Of a stretch of 64,000 nucleotides of DNA, positions 51,795 through 61,335 are shown one piece after another. The position numbers and the translations under genes were made by a program. Within the stretch, counting starts at the first letter, position 1. The number at the start of each line of letters is the position of its first letter. The notes beneath the pieces were generated by a model that saw nothing but the letters and a program-made list of their open reading frames with translations, was not told where the DNA came from and did no database searches. Source of the stretch: Ruminococcus bromii. GTDB taxonomy: Bacteria > Bacillota > Clostridia > Oscillospirales > Acutalibacteraceae. The DNA is taken from the NCBI RefSeq assembly GCF_002834235.1, contig NZ_NNBY01000035.1, positions 62,001 to 126,000 of the forward strand, in the 5' to 3' direction.

Positions 51795-52813
51795 TAATAA
51801 GCGTAGTTATTCCTATTTATAACGGAGAAAGGTATATTGAACAAACAATTATTTTTATATTAAAACAACCTTACAAAGATTTTGAAATTTTGTGCATTGA
51901 TGATGGTTCAATTGACAGTAGCTCTGTAATAGTGAAAAGAATAGCGAATCAAGATAGTAGGGTAAAATATTTTTATAAAGAAAATGGTGGGGTTCATACG
52001 GCTCGAAATAAAGGAATAGAGTTATGTTCGGGTGAATTTGTGGCTTTTTTGGATCAGGATGACTTGTGGGCAAAAAGTTCTATTACAGATGATTTTATAG
52101 ATAAATTGTTAAAGGATAAGTGCGATTTTTACAAATGTTCCTATTTTGAAGTTGATCAGGCACTTCAAAACGGTAGATTATATGAATTGCCAAATGGTTT
52201 CATCAGTGATATTAGACGCTCTTCTTTTCAACATCATTCCTCGTATATTTTTAACAGCAAATTTATTAAAAGTAATAATATATTTACAGATGAGTATCGT
52301 TGTGAGGATTGGAGATTTTTAATGCGCTGTTATGCATATGCACATAAGGCAGAAACTTTAAATAACCCTTACTTTTTGTATAGAAATAATTCACAACCAG
52401 TTTCTCATACTGGGGATTCTTTGAAATCAATAAAATCTTCTTTAGATGGATTTGAAAAGTACGAAAAATTATCCGATAACGCTTTTCTTAAAAATTTTTG
52501 TGGTATTTGGGAAATAGAGATGGTATTTGAATTGGTGGATCAAATGATAGCCAATAAAAATACAGCAGCAGAAATTACTGGTGTTTTGGATGAATATAAT
52601 TTAGATTTATTGATAAATCAGTATTGGTATTCAAATGTCAATAAAGAAAAATATAAGTTACTAAATAGTGATTTAAGTATGTATATTAAAAAAACAAAAA
52701 AGAAGAATTTTAAATGTACAGTTTTGAGAAAATTGAATAGAATTAGAGCATTTAGAAAAATTTGGAATAAAGTGAAATATCCTTTAAAAATTATGGAGTT
52801 AAAGTTAATATGA
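51791..52813 (+). CDS. GT2-family glycosyltransferase
   Basis: A 340-residue GT-A enzyme: ISVVIPIYNGERYIEQTIIF, nucleotide motif IDDGSIDSS and metal site FLDQDDLW, where the middle residue of the DxD is Gln. ENGGVHTARNKG marks the acceptor side. The C-terminal helical part ends in a basic segment. It overlaps both neighbours by four bases, so translation is coupled through three genes. Confidence 0.92.
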   Translation: MIISVVIPIYNGERYIEQTIIFILKQPYKDFEILCIDDGSIDSSSVIVKRIANQDSRVKYFYKENGGVHTARNKGIELCSGEFVAFLDQDDLWAKSSITDDFIDKLLKDKCDFYKCSYFEVDQALQNGRLYELPNGFISDIRRSSFQHHSSYIFNSKFIKSNNIFTDEYRCEDWRFLMRCYAYAHKAETLNNPYFLYRNNSQPVSHTGDSLKSIKSSLDGFEKYEKLSDNAFLKNFCGIWEIEMVFELVDQMIANKNTAAEITGVLDEYNLDLLINQYWYSNVNKEKYKLLNSDLSMYIKKTKKKNFKCTVLRKLNRIRAFRKIWNKVKYPLKIMELKLI

Positions 52814-53922
52814 AAAAAGTATTATTTGTTATCCATGATCTTGGGCAAGGCGGAGCTGAAAAGGTGCTTGTAAATCTTGTGAATAATATGGATAGTGTTA
52901 AATTTGATATTACGATTATGACTTTATTTGCAGGTGGAGTAAATGAACAATTTTTAAAACCTCACATAAAATTATATTCGTGTTTTGATAAAATTTTTCC
53001 TGCCAACAGTCATATATTGAAATTGTTTTCTCCAAAAATGCTTTATAAGAAATTTGTGAAAGACAAATATGACATTATAGTCTCATATTTGGAGGGATCT
53101 TCAGCACGAATTGTTAGTGGTTGTCCAGATAAAAATGTCAAACTTGTTAGTTGGATTCATATAGAACAACACACGATTAAGCAGTTGGCATCTTCCTTTA
53201 GAAATTCCTTAGAGGCAAAAAAATGTTATGATAAGTTTAATATGACAGTATGCGTGTCTGATTATGTGAAGAATGATTTTGTAAATATACTTGATTTTGA
53301 AAAACCTATTAAAGTGTTATATAACACAAATGAAACTAACGATATTTGTCTATTAGCTGAAGATGATGAAGGTATCGATATGATATCCGATAATGAAATA
53401 AATATTTGTGTTGTGGGAAAAGTTCATATGAGAAAAGGCTGTGACCGCATTTGTCATATCCAAAAAAGACTAAAAGATAGTGGCTTAAATACCCATATCT
53501 ATTTTTTAGGAAAAGGCCCGGATGAAGATTATGTAAGAAATTTTTCTAAGAAATATAACTTGGAAGATTCTATTACATTACTTGGCTATCAAACAAATCC
53601 GTACAAATTTGTTAAAAATTGTGATTTATTTGTATGTGCATCTCTTGCAGAAGGTTTCAGTACAGCTGCTACCGAAGCACTGATTCTTGGTACACCTGTT
53701 GTTACCGTTGAAGTTTCGGGTATGAAGGAAATGCTCGGCGAAAACAACGAGTACGGTATCATAACAGAAAATGATGAAGATGCACTTTATGAGGGAATCA
53801 AAAAAATGCTGACAACGCCTAATTTGCTTGAAGCTTATGCCGCAAAAGCAAAAGAGCGTGGTAAGGCTTTCAGTACCGAAAAAACAGTAAAAGCTGTTGA
53901 AGAAATGTTATTAAGTATTTAA
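52810..53922 (+). CDS. GT4-family glycosyltransferase, possibly mosaic
   Basis: A 370-residue GT-B enzyme: KKVLFVIHDLGQGGAEKVLV opening (GGAE loop), CVVGKVHMRKGCDRI for the donor half, and E-x7-E in AEGFSTAATEALILGTPVV. The first 800 or so bases are A+T-rich like the neighbours, while the last 280 bases (from about 53640) have host-like codons (GAAGCACTG, TCGGGT, CTCGGCGAAAAC). This suggests recombination inside the gene. Related to TuaC/WcaL-type enzymes; sugar unknown. Confidence 0.92.
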   Translation: MKKVLFVIHDLGQGGAEKVLVNLVNNMDSVKFDITIMTLFAGGVNEQFLKPHIKLYSCFDKIFPANSHILKLFSPKMLYKKFVKDKYDIIVSYLEGSSARIVSGCPDKNVKLVSWIHIEQHTIKQLASSFRNSLEAKKCYDKFNMTVCVSDYVKNDFVNILDFEKPIKVLYNTNETNDICLLAEDDEGIDMISDNEINICVVGKVHMRKGCDRICHIQKRLKDSGLNTHIYFLGKGPDEDYVRNFSKKYNLEDSITLLGYQTNPYKFVKNCDLFVCASLAEGFSTAATEALILGTPVVTVEVSGMKEMLGENNEYGIITENDEDALYEGIKKMLTTPNLLEAYAAKAKERGKAFSTEKTVKAVEEMLLSI

Positions 53923-53935
53923 GGAATCAATAAAC

Positions 53936-55129
53936 ATGATATATGGTTTTTATTTCAGATTTTATGGAAAATTTCACAATAGTGTATTTAGCAGTGTTTT
54001 AGCAAAACTTGCATATATGATGTATTGTTGTGTGTTTTTTCTTAAAAAACTCAGGCATAAAAGAGTCAGCGTAGATGTAAACATTGACGATGCAAGAGAT
54101 ATAGTGAATGGCATTTATCCACGATTAGATAGTCATCCCGTGTATGAAAATAAACCTATTGACGACAATATTGATTTGTCAATTGTAGTTCCTGTTTACA
54201 ATTATGTAGATATAATTGAATCCAATATTGATTCGATTCTCAACCAAAAAACCGAATACAATTATCAGTTGATAATTGTAGATGATGGTTCGACTGACGG
54301 CGCCGCTGATGTTTTGAAAAAATATGCTGATAATCCAAAGGTTAAACTGATTTTTCAGAAAAATGCAGGTATTGGTGCTGCAAGAAATACGGGTATAAAT
54401 AACGCTGATGGAAAATATCTTATGTTTGTTGATTGCGATGACATTGTTCATGACGATATTGTTGAAACTCTTATGAATAAGGCATACAGTGAAAATTATG
54501 ATATGGTGATGTGTGCCCATAATTTATCAAAAGAACGCAAAGGTGCTATTTATGAGATCGTTCCGAATGTCTATCCAAAATATAACCTTATTGGTTATAA
54601 AAACGGCGATGAAATAATGAATCTGGCAGGTTTGCCGTGGTGTAAGGCATATAAGAGGGAAATTTGGAATAATGTTAGATTTTTCCCGGGATATTGGTAC
54701 GAAGATACGATTATTCAGTTTTTAATCTTCATGCAGTGTAAAAACTATGCTTATATTCCAAAGATAGAATATGAGTACAAGTGGTATGAGAAAAATTTTT
54801 CTCATACACAAGGCAATTCTGCAAATCCAAAGTCAATTGATACATACTGGTTGTTGATAGAGATATTAGAACAATACAAGAAGAATGATATGCCTGTGGA
54901 TGACAGATTATACACTTTGGTTTTGCGACACATTAGTACATATTACTATAGTTCTGTTAAAAATTTGTACAGCAAAGTTGTTGAGGCATTATTTGTTTTG
55001 GCAAAAGACCTTTATTCAGAGTACAAGCCTAATCACAAAGTCAAACTTCCGTTTATGCTAAGACAGGTTGAAAAGTCATTTGATAATAATGACATAGAAC
55101 TTTGGAAATTAGCAAGTTGTTATCAGTGA
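53936..55129 (+). CDS. GT2-family glycosyltransferase with N-terminal extension
   Basis: A 397-residue protein. About 80 residues precede the GT-A core, with a hydrophobic region (about 15-35, SVLAKLAYMMYCCVFFL) that may anchor it to the membrane. Core motifs: LSIVVPVYNYVDIIESNIDS, VDDGSTDGA, NAGIGAARNTG and FVDCDDIV, with Cys in the DxD. The end has ISTYYYSSVKNLYSK. Its start lies 13 bases after the GT4 stop. Confidence 0.9.
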   Translation: MIYGFYFRFYGKFHNSVFSSVLAKLAYMMYCCVFFLKKLRHKRVSVDVNIDDARDIVNGIYPRLDSHPVYENKPIDDNIDLSIVVPVYNYVDIIESNIDSILNQKTEYNYQLIIVDDGSTDGAADVLKKYADNPKVKLIFQKNAGIGAARNTGINNADGKYLMFVDCDDIVHDDIVETLMNKAYSENYDMVMCAHNLSKERKGAIYEIVPNVYPKYNLIGYKNGDEIMNLAGLPWCKAYKREIWNNVRFFPGYWYEDTIIQFLIFMQCKNYAYIPKIEYEYKWYEKNFSHTQGNSANPKSIDTYWLLIEILEQYKKNDMPVDDRLYTLVLRHISTYYYSSVKNLYSKVVEALFVLAKDLYSEYKPNHKVKLPFMLRQVEKSFDNNDIELWKLASCYQ

Positions 55130-55137
55130 GGAAAATT

Positions 55138-56124
55138 ATGAGTCAGACTATTTCTGTTGTTATACCGGCATATAATGCCAAAAGTACAATTGAAAGATGT
55201 GTAAAAAGTGTTTTGAATCAGAGTTATGAAAATCTCGAAGTAATTGTAGTAAATGACGGTTCTTCCGATTCAACAGAAACAATATGTGAGAAAATGGCAA
55301 GTTGTGATTCAAGATTAAAGGTAATTACCATAAAAAACGGTGGTGTATCTCATGCAAGAAATATTGGCATTGATAACGCAAAGGGTGATTTTATAACATT
55401 TGTTGATTCAGATGATTACATTGATAAAGAGATGTATAAAAACCTTATTGATTTGTTCGATACGAATGTAGATATTGTGCATTGCAGTTATAAAAATGTT
55501 GATGAATCAGGAAGTATCTTGTCTGTTGTCGGTTCTAAAAACAAGCAGATAAAAATGAATCATGACGAGGGTATGGAATGCCTGCTTGCCGGGAGATACT
55601 TTGCAGGCGGAATGTGCAATAAATTATATAGAACTAAATTATTTTGCAACGTCAGATTAAAAGAAAATATTAAATTTAATGAAGATATTCTGGCAAACTA
55701 TTATCTTTTTGATAATGCAAATAATACTGTATATTCTGATGAACCGTTTTACAATTATGTTGCTTGCGATGATAGTTCAACCCATTCTGCTAATGCGTTG
55801 ATTTCTTACAAACAAGGGTATGAAGTTGCAAGGATTATGTTACAGGAATCTATGAATAAACCATACTGTGAATTTGCTAAAATCAGGTATTTGGGAAATT
55901 TGCTTAGTCTGTATGGTACATATAGAACTTCTTTAAATAAAGTTGAAAAATCAGAGTATGAAAATTTGTTTTCTGAAATAAAGTCTTTTAAAGATGAGGG
56001 ATATTATCAAGGAAAAAGAGATAAAGTTTTAATTTTCATGTACAGATATATGCCACATTTCTATTTGATAACATACAAAATATACGATAAAATAAGAGTA
56101 AAAAAGTTAGATCCGGAGCAGTAA
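55138..56124 (+). CDS. GT2-family glycosyltransferase
   Basis: A 328-residue enzyme. The ATG at 55138 has GAGG five to six bases upstream; longer in-frame readings enter the previous gene. Motifs: ISVVIPAYNAKSTIERCVKS, VNDGSSDST, NGGVSHARNIG and FVDSDDYI. Codon use is somewhat closer to the host in the first 500 bases than in the genes around it. Sugar unknown. Confidence 0.92.
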   Translation: MSQTISVVIPAYNAKSTIERCVKSVLNQSYENLEVIVVNDGSSDSTETICEKMASCDSRLKVITIKNGGVSHARNIGIDNAKGDFITFVDSDDYIDKEMYKNLIDLFDTNVDIVHCSYKNVDESGSILSVVGSKNKQIKMNHDEGMECLLAGRYFAGGMCNKLYRTKLFCNVRLKENIKFNEDILANYYLFDNANNTVYSDEPFYNYVACDDSSTHSANALISYKQGYEVARIMLQESMNKPYCEFAKIRYLGNLLSLYGTYRTSLNKVEKSEYENLFSEIKSFKDEGYYQGKRDKVLIFMYRYMPHFYLITYKIYDKIRVKKLDPEQ

Positions 56125-56125
56125 T

Positions 56126-57103
56126 ATGAACCCTCTGATAAGTGTAATAGTTCCGATTTATAATGTTGAAAAATACCTTACAAGGTGTGTTGACAGTATT
56201 GTAAATCAGACATATAAAAATCTTGAAATAATTCTTGTTGATGACGGTTCAACTGATAAATCATCAGAAATATGTGATTTATATGCTAATAGCGATAACA
56301 GAATCAAAGTAATGCATTTGTCTAATGGTGGTGCTGGAAATGCACGAAACATTGCTTTGAACTTTGTTCATGGAAGTTATGTAGCCTTTGTCGATAGTGA
56401 TGATTATTTAGAAGATACAGCCTATGAAAAATTAATGAATGTTTTTTTTGATGATTGTGATATTGACATAGCAGAATTTGATTATTGTAATTGTTATGAT
56501 GACAATGCTTTTTTAGAATCCCATACTCGTGACTTTAAGGTACACTATTACAATACAGAGGAAGCAATGTATGAACATTTAATAGAACGAAATTTTAAAC
56601 AAGTAATTTGGAATAAAATTTACAATAGAAATGTTATAGAGAACATTAGATTTCCGGAGAATAGGTCTATTGATGATGAGTATTGGACATACAGGGTTAT
56701 AGCAAATGCAAAAAAATTAGCAAGAATAGACGAAAAGTTGTATGCCTATAGGCAGCGAGATTTATCTATTATGCATTCAATGAAAGTTTCCGATATGATT
56801 GAGAGTATTAATGCTAAATATATTCGTCATTTGTTTGTTTTAGAAAAATTTCCTGAATATTCAACTTTAAGTGCTTATAGTGTTTGGTGCGTTAGCATGT
56901 ATCAATCACAAAATATAAAAAAGACTAACAGTAAGCAGTATCGTGAAGTTAAAAGTCAAATATTCTTTTATGTTAAAAATTGTAAAATTGTAATGGATGA
57001 TATAAATGATATAAATTTGAAGCAAAAATTTTGGCTTTTTTGTTCTAATTTGTCTTGGGATCTTACTGTAAAATTAAGAAATTTGCTAGGCATAGGACTT
57101 TAG
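56126..57103 (+). CDS. GT2-family glycosyltransferase
   Basis: A 325-residue enzyme one base after the previous stop, with CCGGAGCAG as ribosome site. Motifs: ISVIVPIYNVEKYLTRCVDS, VDDGSTDKS, NGGAGNARNIA and FVDSDDYL; YAYRQRDLSIMHSM is the C-terminal landmark shared with the gene at 49924. Very A+T-rich. Confidence 0.92.
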   Translation: MNPLISVIVPIYNVEKYLTRCVDSIVNQTYKNLEIILVDDGSTDKSSEICDLYANSDNRIKVMHLSNGGAGNARNIALNFVHGSYVAFVDSDDYLEDTAYEKLMNVFFDDCDIDIAEFDYCNCYDDNAFLESHTRDFKVHYYNTEEAMYEHLIERNFKQVIWNKIYNRNVIENIRFPENRSIDDEYWTYRVIANAKKLARIDEKLYAYRQRDLSIMHSMKVSDMIESINAKYIRHLFVLEKFPEYSTLSAYSVWCVSMYQSQNIKKTNSKQYREVKSQIFFYVKNCKIVMDDINDINLKQKFWLFCSNLSWDLTVKLRNLLGIGL

Positions 57104-57198
57104 TATGAAAAAAGTTGAAACGAGTGGTCAAATGCTACATTGCAAAAAATTGAAACGCAAGAAAAATTAAAAGATACATTTGGATACGTAAAATAGTA
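57104..57198 (+). pseudogene. Short gene remnant between two glycosyltransferases
   Basis: About 95 bases hold two overlapping fragments: a 21-codon ORF at 57104 and, in another frame, a tail reading EWSNATLQKIETQEKLKDTF to a stop near 57196. The latter looks like the C-terminus of a lost protein. Family not recognisable. Confidence 0.3.
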
Positions 57199-57210
57199 GG
57201 AGTGAAATCA

Positions 57211-58212
57211 TTGCCTTTAGTAAGTATTGTGGTACCTGTTTATAAAGTCGAAAATGTTTTGCATTATTGTATTGACAGCATTTTAAATCAAATATATAAA
57301 AATTTTGAGCTTATCCTTGTTGATGACGGTTCGCCTGACAACAGCGGAAAAATTTGTGATGAATATGCCCAAAAAGATAATCGAATAACAGTTATACATA
57401 AAGAAAACGGTGGCGTATCTTCGGCAAGGAACTGTGGTATTGATGCTGCAAAGGGTAAATATATATGCTTTGTTGACAGCGATGATTATGTTAATAAAAA
57501 CTATTTGGAAATTTTAATCAGAACAAAATCTGAACATCCTGAATTTGATAATATATGGTGCTATTTTCAAACAGTAACCGATTATGATAGTACGGGTGGA
57601 AATCTAATTGTTGATGACAATAAAAATATATACTCTGTAAAAGATATTATGACTCTGCATGAAAAATGGCTTGATGCAGGACCGGTATGTAAATTGTATG
57701 ATAGAAAAACAATTTTAGAAAACGGATTGACATTTGACTCAAACCTATCACTTGGGGAGGATTTAATATTTAATTTTCAATACCTTGACTGTACAAATGG
57801 TAAAATTTTTGTGATTCCGAAAAAGCTGTATAATTATGTTCAGGTAAGTGACTGCAGTTTATCACAGAAATACTACCCTAATATGTTTGAGATATATAAA
57901 ACAATCAATAGTGCTATGCACCGTTTTATTGTTAAATGGAACTGTAGTGAGGAACAAGTAAAGAAGTATTTTAATGCCTGTTTTTATAAATATGAAGTTG
58001 TATTAAAAAATACTTTTAGCGAGAAAAATAAGGCTACTAAAAAAGATAAAATCAGATATAATAACTCTATTATGAAAAGCAAGGAATTTGTGCAGTCCTT
58101 AAACAATTTAGATTGCTATATCAATCCGGCTTATAAATTTGCTTATAAAAGCGGTAAATACAGATTGGTGATGTTAGTTGATAATTTGGTAAAAATGAAA
58201 GGTGGCAAATAA
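57211..58212 (+). CDS. GT2-family glycosyltransferase
   Basis: A 333-residue enzyme. The TTG at 57211 is preferred: AGGAG lies eight bases before it, while the in-frame GTG at 57202 overlaps that AGGAG. Motifs: VSIVVPVYKVENVLHYCIDS, VDDGSPDNS, NGGVSSARNCG and FVDSDDYV. The C-terminal region (SLGEDLIFNFQYLDC) is the GT2 form with a conserved Gly-Glu-Asp. Its stop is followed after one base by the start of the broken MptE-like gene. Confidence 0.9.
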   Translation: MPLVSIVVPVYKVENVLHYCIDSILNQIYKNFELILVDDGSPDNSGKICDEYAQKDNRITVIHKENGGVSSARNCGIDAAKGKYICFVDSDDYVNKNYLEILIRTKSEHPEFDNIWCYFQTVTDYDSTGGNLIVDDNKNIYSVKDIMTLHEKWLDAGPVCKLYDRKTILENGLTFDSNLSLGEDLIFNFQYLDCTNGKIFVIPKKLYNYVQVSDCSLSQKYYPNMFEIYKTINSAMHRFIVKWNCSEEQVKKYFNACFYKYEVVLKNTFSEKNKATKKDKIRYNNSIMKSKEFVQSLNNLDCYINPAYKFAYKSGKYRLVMLVDNLVKMKGGK

Positions 58213-58213
58213 A

Positions 58214-58993
58214 TTGCATCCCATAAAATCAATAGAAGCGAGAACTCAATCGTATGTTCTTAATCATTTTGAAAAAAGTAAATATGCAAAGAGATTAAGA
58301 ATGTTAAAAGATACTCATTTGGGTGAAATGTGTTTTATAATAGGCAATGGTCCAAGCTTATCTGCCGATGATCTTGAAGTATTACATAAGAATAATGTTT
58401 TGTCCTTTGGTTTTAACAGAATATTCTTAATGTTTGATAAAACAAATTGGAGACCGGATTTTTATGTGTCACAGGATGAAAAGATGCTTGTCACAGGATG
58501 AAAAGATGCTTTTTAATTGTCAAGAGGATGTTAATAATTTAGAGATAAGTGCTAAGTTTATATCTCTTATTAATAAGTACTTTCATAATATTGATATCAA
58601 GGATGCTCTATACTTTAATATGCATTCGTCAATACAGGGAGTACCAGTTTTTTCAGACAGTGTGGATTCCTACATAGGTAATTCAAATACAGTGGCATTT
58701 TCAGCTGCGCAAATTGCTGTTTGTATGGGATTTAATTAGGTGTCGATCATAATTTTGCGGTTTATCAAAACGATAAAGGTGAAATTATCAACGATAAAAG
58801 TGTTAAAGATTATTTTACTGATGAGTATAACAAAGATAAAGAAAATCTATATGTACCGAATTTAGATGCAAGTACGAGAGCTTTTTTTTCAATGAAAAAA
58901 TATTGTGACAAACACGGTATAGAAGTGTATAATGCTACCCGTGGCGGAAAACTTGAAGTTTTCCCGAGAGTAGATTTTGATATGATTTTTTAA
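58214..58993 (+). pseudogene. Broken MptE-like (PF01973) capsule gene, frameshifted paralogue
   Basis: A TTG start at 58214 with AGGTGG opens a protein collinear with the intact gene at 60550: IIGNGPSLSADDLEVL, GFNRIFLMFDKTNWRPDFYV. A perfect 22-bp tandem duplication (58468-58489 and 58490-58511) then shifts the frame. The correct frame resumes with NCQEDVNNLEISAKF and runs to about 58736, where a short deletion in the expected IYLIGVDHN region shifts it again (GFN, then stop). The last part in the third frame reads VYQNDKGEIINDKS, then NATRGGKLEVFPRVDFDMIF. Two lesions make it non-functional unless frames are corrected. Confidence 0.85.
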
Positions 58994-59010
58994 GCTTAAT
59001 GAGGTTGTGA

Positions 59011-60546
59011 ATGGATAAAAATAAAAGTCAGTTAAAAACAGGTGTAATATTAAACTATATAAATTTATTGTTAGGAAACTTGATCCCTGTTTTTTATACG
59101 CCTGTAATGTTGCAATTGTTGGGACAAAGTGAGTACGGATTGTATAAGTTGTCAAGTAATATAACAAGTTATCTTTCTCTGATTTCTCTTGGTTTAGGTT
59201 CCGCTATTACACGTTATCTGATTAAGGCTCGTGAAGAGGATGGAAAGGAAGCCGAAGAAAAAATGTTAGGCTTATTTTCTCGAATCTTTCAGGTTATAGC
59301 AACTGTAACGTTTGTGGTGGGTGTAATTCTCAGTTTAATTTTGGGACTATGGTATAGTGCTTCATTGACATCATCAGAATTAATGACAATGAGAGTACTT
59401 GTTTTTATTTTATCTTTAAATACTGCACTTAACTTTTTAATGACACCGCAGATATCTGTTGTAACTGCACATGAGAAATTTATTTTCCTTCAGTTTATGA
59501 ATATAGCGTCAACATGTGTTATGCCAATCCTTAATTTAGTCGTACTTTTCTTTGGATTTGCATCAATCGGCATGGCAGTTTCAAGCTTAATCCTTAATGT
59601 AATAATTAGAATTTTTTACTACATATACATGACCAAAAACTTAGGTCTAAAAGCCATATATTCTAAGCCATCTGCAGGTGTTTTAAAGGAAATATTATCA
59701 TTTTCGTTTTGGATATTTGTTGCGAATGTTGTCGGTCAGTTGTATAATTCAACTGATGTTGTAATGATAGGAGCTATACCCGCCTTGGCTACTGTGGGGG
59801 TAGCAGTTTATAATGTTGGCGGTGTATTCAACGGAATAGTATTTAGTTTAACCACAGCAGTTTCTAATTTATTGGCGCCTAAAACTCAAAAAATGGTTTT
59901 TTCAGGTGCTACAAACGATGAATTGACGGATTTGGCAATAAGAATGGGTCGAATTCAATGTTACATAATTACACTGTTAGTAACCGGATTTATTTCTTTT
60001 GGACAACCGTTTATTAGTTTTTATGTTGGCTCAGGCTATGAAGATGCGTATTGGGTAGCGGTGTTAATGATGATACCAAATATGATTCCGCTTGTACAGA
60101 GCGTATGCTTGAGCGTTATTATTGCACAAAATAAGCATCGGTTTCGATCTATAGTATACCTTGGTATAGCTATAGGAAATGTAATCGGAACTTGGCTTTT
60201 AATGCATATTATGGGTATCATAGGTGCGGCTTTAATGACTGGTATAGCTTTGATTATCGGTCAGGGATTTGTTATGAATTGGTATTATTGGAAGAAAACT
60301 GGTTTAGACATGATCCGATTTTGGAAAAGTGTGGGAAAAATTTATGTTTTACCGATTATAATGTGTTGCATAACTTTAGTTGTCTCTCATTTTATTAATT
60401 TCTATAATATTTTTGCTTTATTAGTAGGCATAATAATTTATACTGTCTTATATGTTGTTCTTAATTGGCTTTTTATTATGAATGATTATGAAAAAGATAT
60501 TTTTAGAACACCGTTAAAAAGACTTATGAATAAAAGGAGAAAATAA
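59011..60546 (+). CDS. Wzx-type polysaccharide flippase
   Basis: A 511-residue membrane protein with about 12-14 helices of the MATE/PST (polysaccharide transport) family: GVILNYINLLLGNLIPVFYT, LGQSEYGLYKLSSNITSYLS in the first cytoplasmic loop, GLGSAITRYL, and YNSTDVVMIGAI in helix 7. It turns the lipid-linked repeat unit from the inner to the outer leaflet, where the EpsG/Wzy-like protein polymerises it. It starts 17 bases after the broken gene and has GAGGTTGTGA before its ATG. Confidence 0.95.
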   Translation: MDKNKSQLKTGVILNYINLLLGNLIPVFYTPVMLQLLGQSEYGLYKLSSNITSYLSLISLGLGSAITRYLIKAREEDGKEAEEKMLGLFSRIFQVIATVTFVVGVILSLILGLWYSASLTSSELMTMRVLVFILSLNTALNFLMTPQISVVTAHEKFIFLQFMNIASTCVMPILNLVVLFFGFASIGMAVSSLILNVIIRIFYYIYMTKNLGLKAIYSKPSAGVLKEILSFSFWIFVANVVGQLYNSTDVVMIGAIPALATVGVAVYNVGGVFNGIVFSLTTAVSNLLAPKTQKMVFSGATNDELTDLAIRMGRIQCYIITLLVTGFISFGQPFISFYVGSGYEDAYWVAVLMMIPNMIPLVQSVCLSVIIAQNKHRFRSIVYLGIAIGNVIGTWLLMHIMGIIGAALMTGIALIIGQGFVMNWYYWKKTGLDMIRFWKSVGKIYVLPIIMCCITLVVSHFINFYNIFALLVGIIIYTVLYVVLNWLFIMNDYEKDIFRTPLKRLMNKRRK

Positions 60547-60549
60547 AAT

Positions 60550-61335
60550 ATGAACTTGTACAACTCTTTTTTAGCACGACGTCAAGGTTTTATAATAAAA
60601 AATTTTTATAAGACAAGGTACGGAAAAAGTTTGAGAGAATTAAAAGATATTCATAAAAATAAAAGATGTTTTATCGTGGCAAATGGTCCAAGTCTGCAGG
60701 CACAAGATTTAGATTTTCTTGAGAATAATAATGAGATAACATTTGGAATGAATAGAATATTCAAAATGTTTAATAAAACTAATTGGCGTCCTACATATTA
60801 TGTTTGTGAAGATATAAATATATTTAACGAATGTACCGATAAAATTAATAACATTAATTCAAAAATTAAATTTGTTCCTATAAACTTACATTTTTATAAT
60901 GATATAAATATTGATGGGGCATATTATTTTAAAGCAAATTATGATAGAAATATGGATTATCCGCATAGTTTTTCTACTCAAATTGACCATCAGTTGGATT
61001 CCAGAGGAACAGTTACATTTACATGTATTAACATTGCTGCTTATATGGGTTTTAAAGAAATATATTTAATAGGTGTTGACCATAATTATAAAGTGACTAT
61101 TAATGAAACCGGAGAAACTGTTGTTGACAATGATGCCAAGGATTATTTTTGTGATGATTATGACGATGATATAAAGGATGTTGTGGTACATGATATGGGT
61201 CAGAATACACGTGCTTATCGCGATGCTAAAGCTGCATGTGAAGAATTAGGAATTCATATCTACAATGCTACCAGAGGAGGTAAACTTGAGGTTTTTGAAA
61301 GAGTTGATTTTGATAGTATAAAAAGGGGATTGTAA
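60550..61335 (+). CDS. MptE-like (PF01973/DUF115) capsule protein, intact copy
   Basis: A 261-residue protein with AGGAG ten bases before its ATG, three bases after the flippase stop. Landmarks: RCFIVANGPSLQAQDLDFL (about 38-56), FGMNRIFKMFNKTNWRPTYY, then FTCINIAAYMGFKEIYLIGV DHNY and NATRGGKLEVFERVDF. The GPSL loop and the GVDHN end mark PF01973, related to archaeal MptE and to proteins of flagellin glycosylation loci. In polysaccharide clusters such proteins are thought to be glycosyl or pyrophosphoryl transferases; the reaction is not known here. It replaces the broken paralogue at 58214. Confidence 0.82.
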   Translation: MNLYNSFLARRQGFIIKNFYKTRYGKSLRELKDIHKNKRCFIVANGPSLQAQDLDFLENNNEITFGMNRIFKMFNKTNWRPTYYVCEDINIFNECTDKINNINSKIKFVPINLHFYNDINIDGAYYFKANYDRNMDYPHSFSTQIDHQLDSRGTVTFTCINIAAYMGFKEIYLIGVDHNYKVTINETGETVVDNDAKDYFCDDYDDDIKDVVVHDMGQNTRAYRDAKAACEELGIHIYNATRGGKLEVFERVDFDSIKRGL

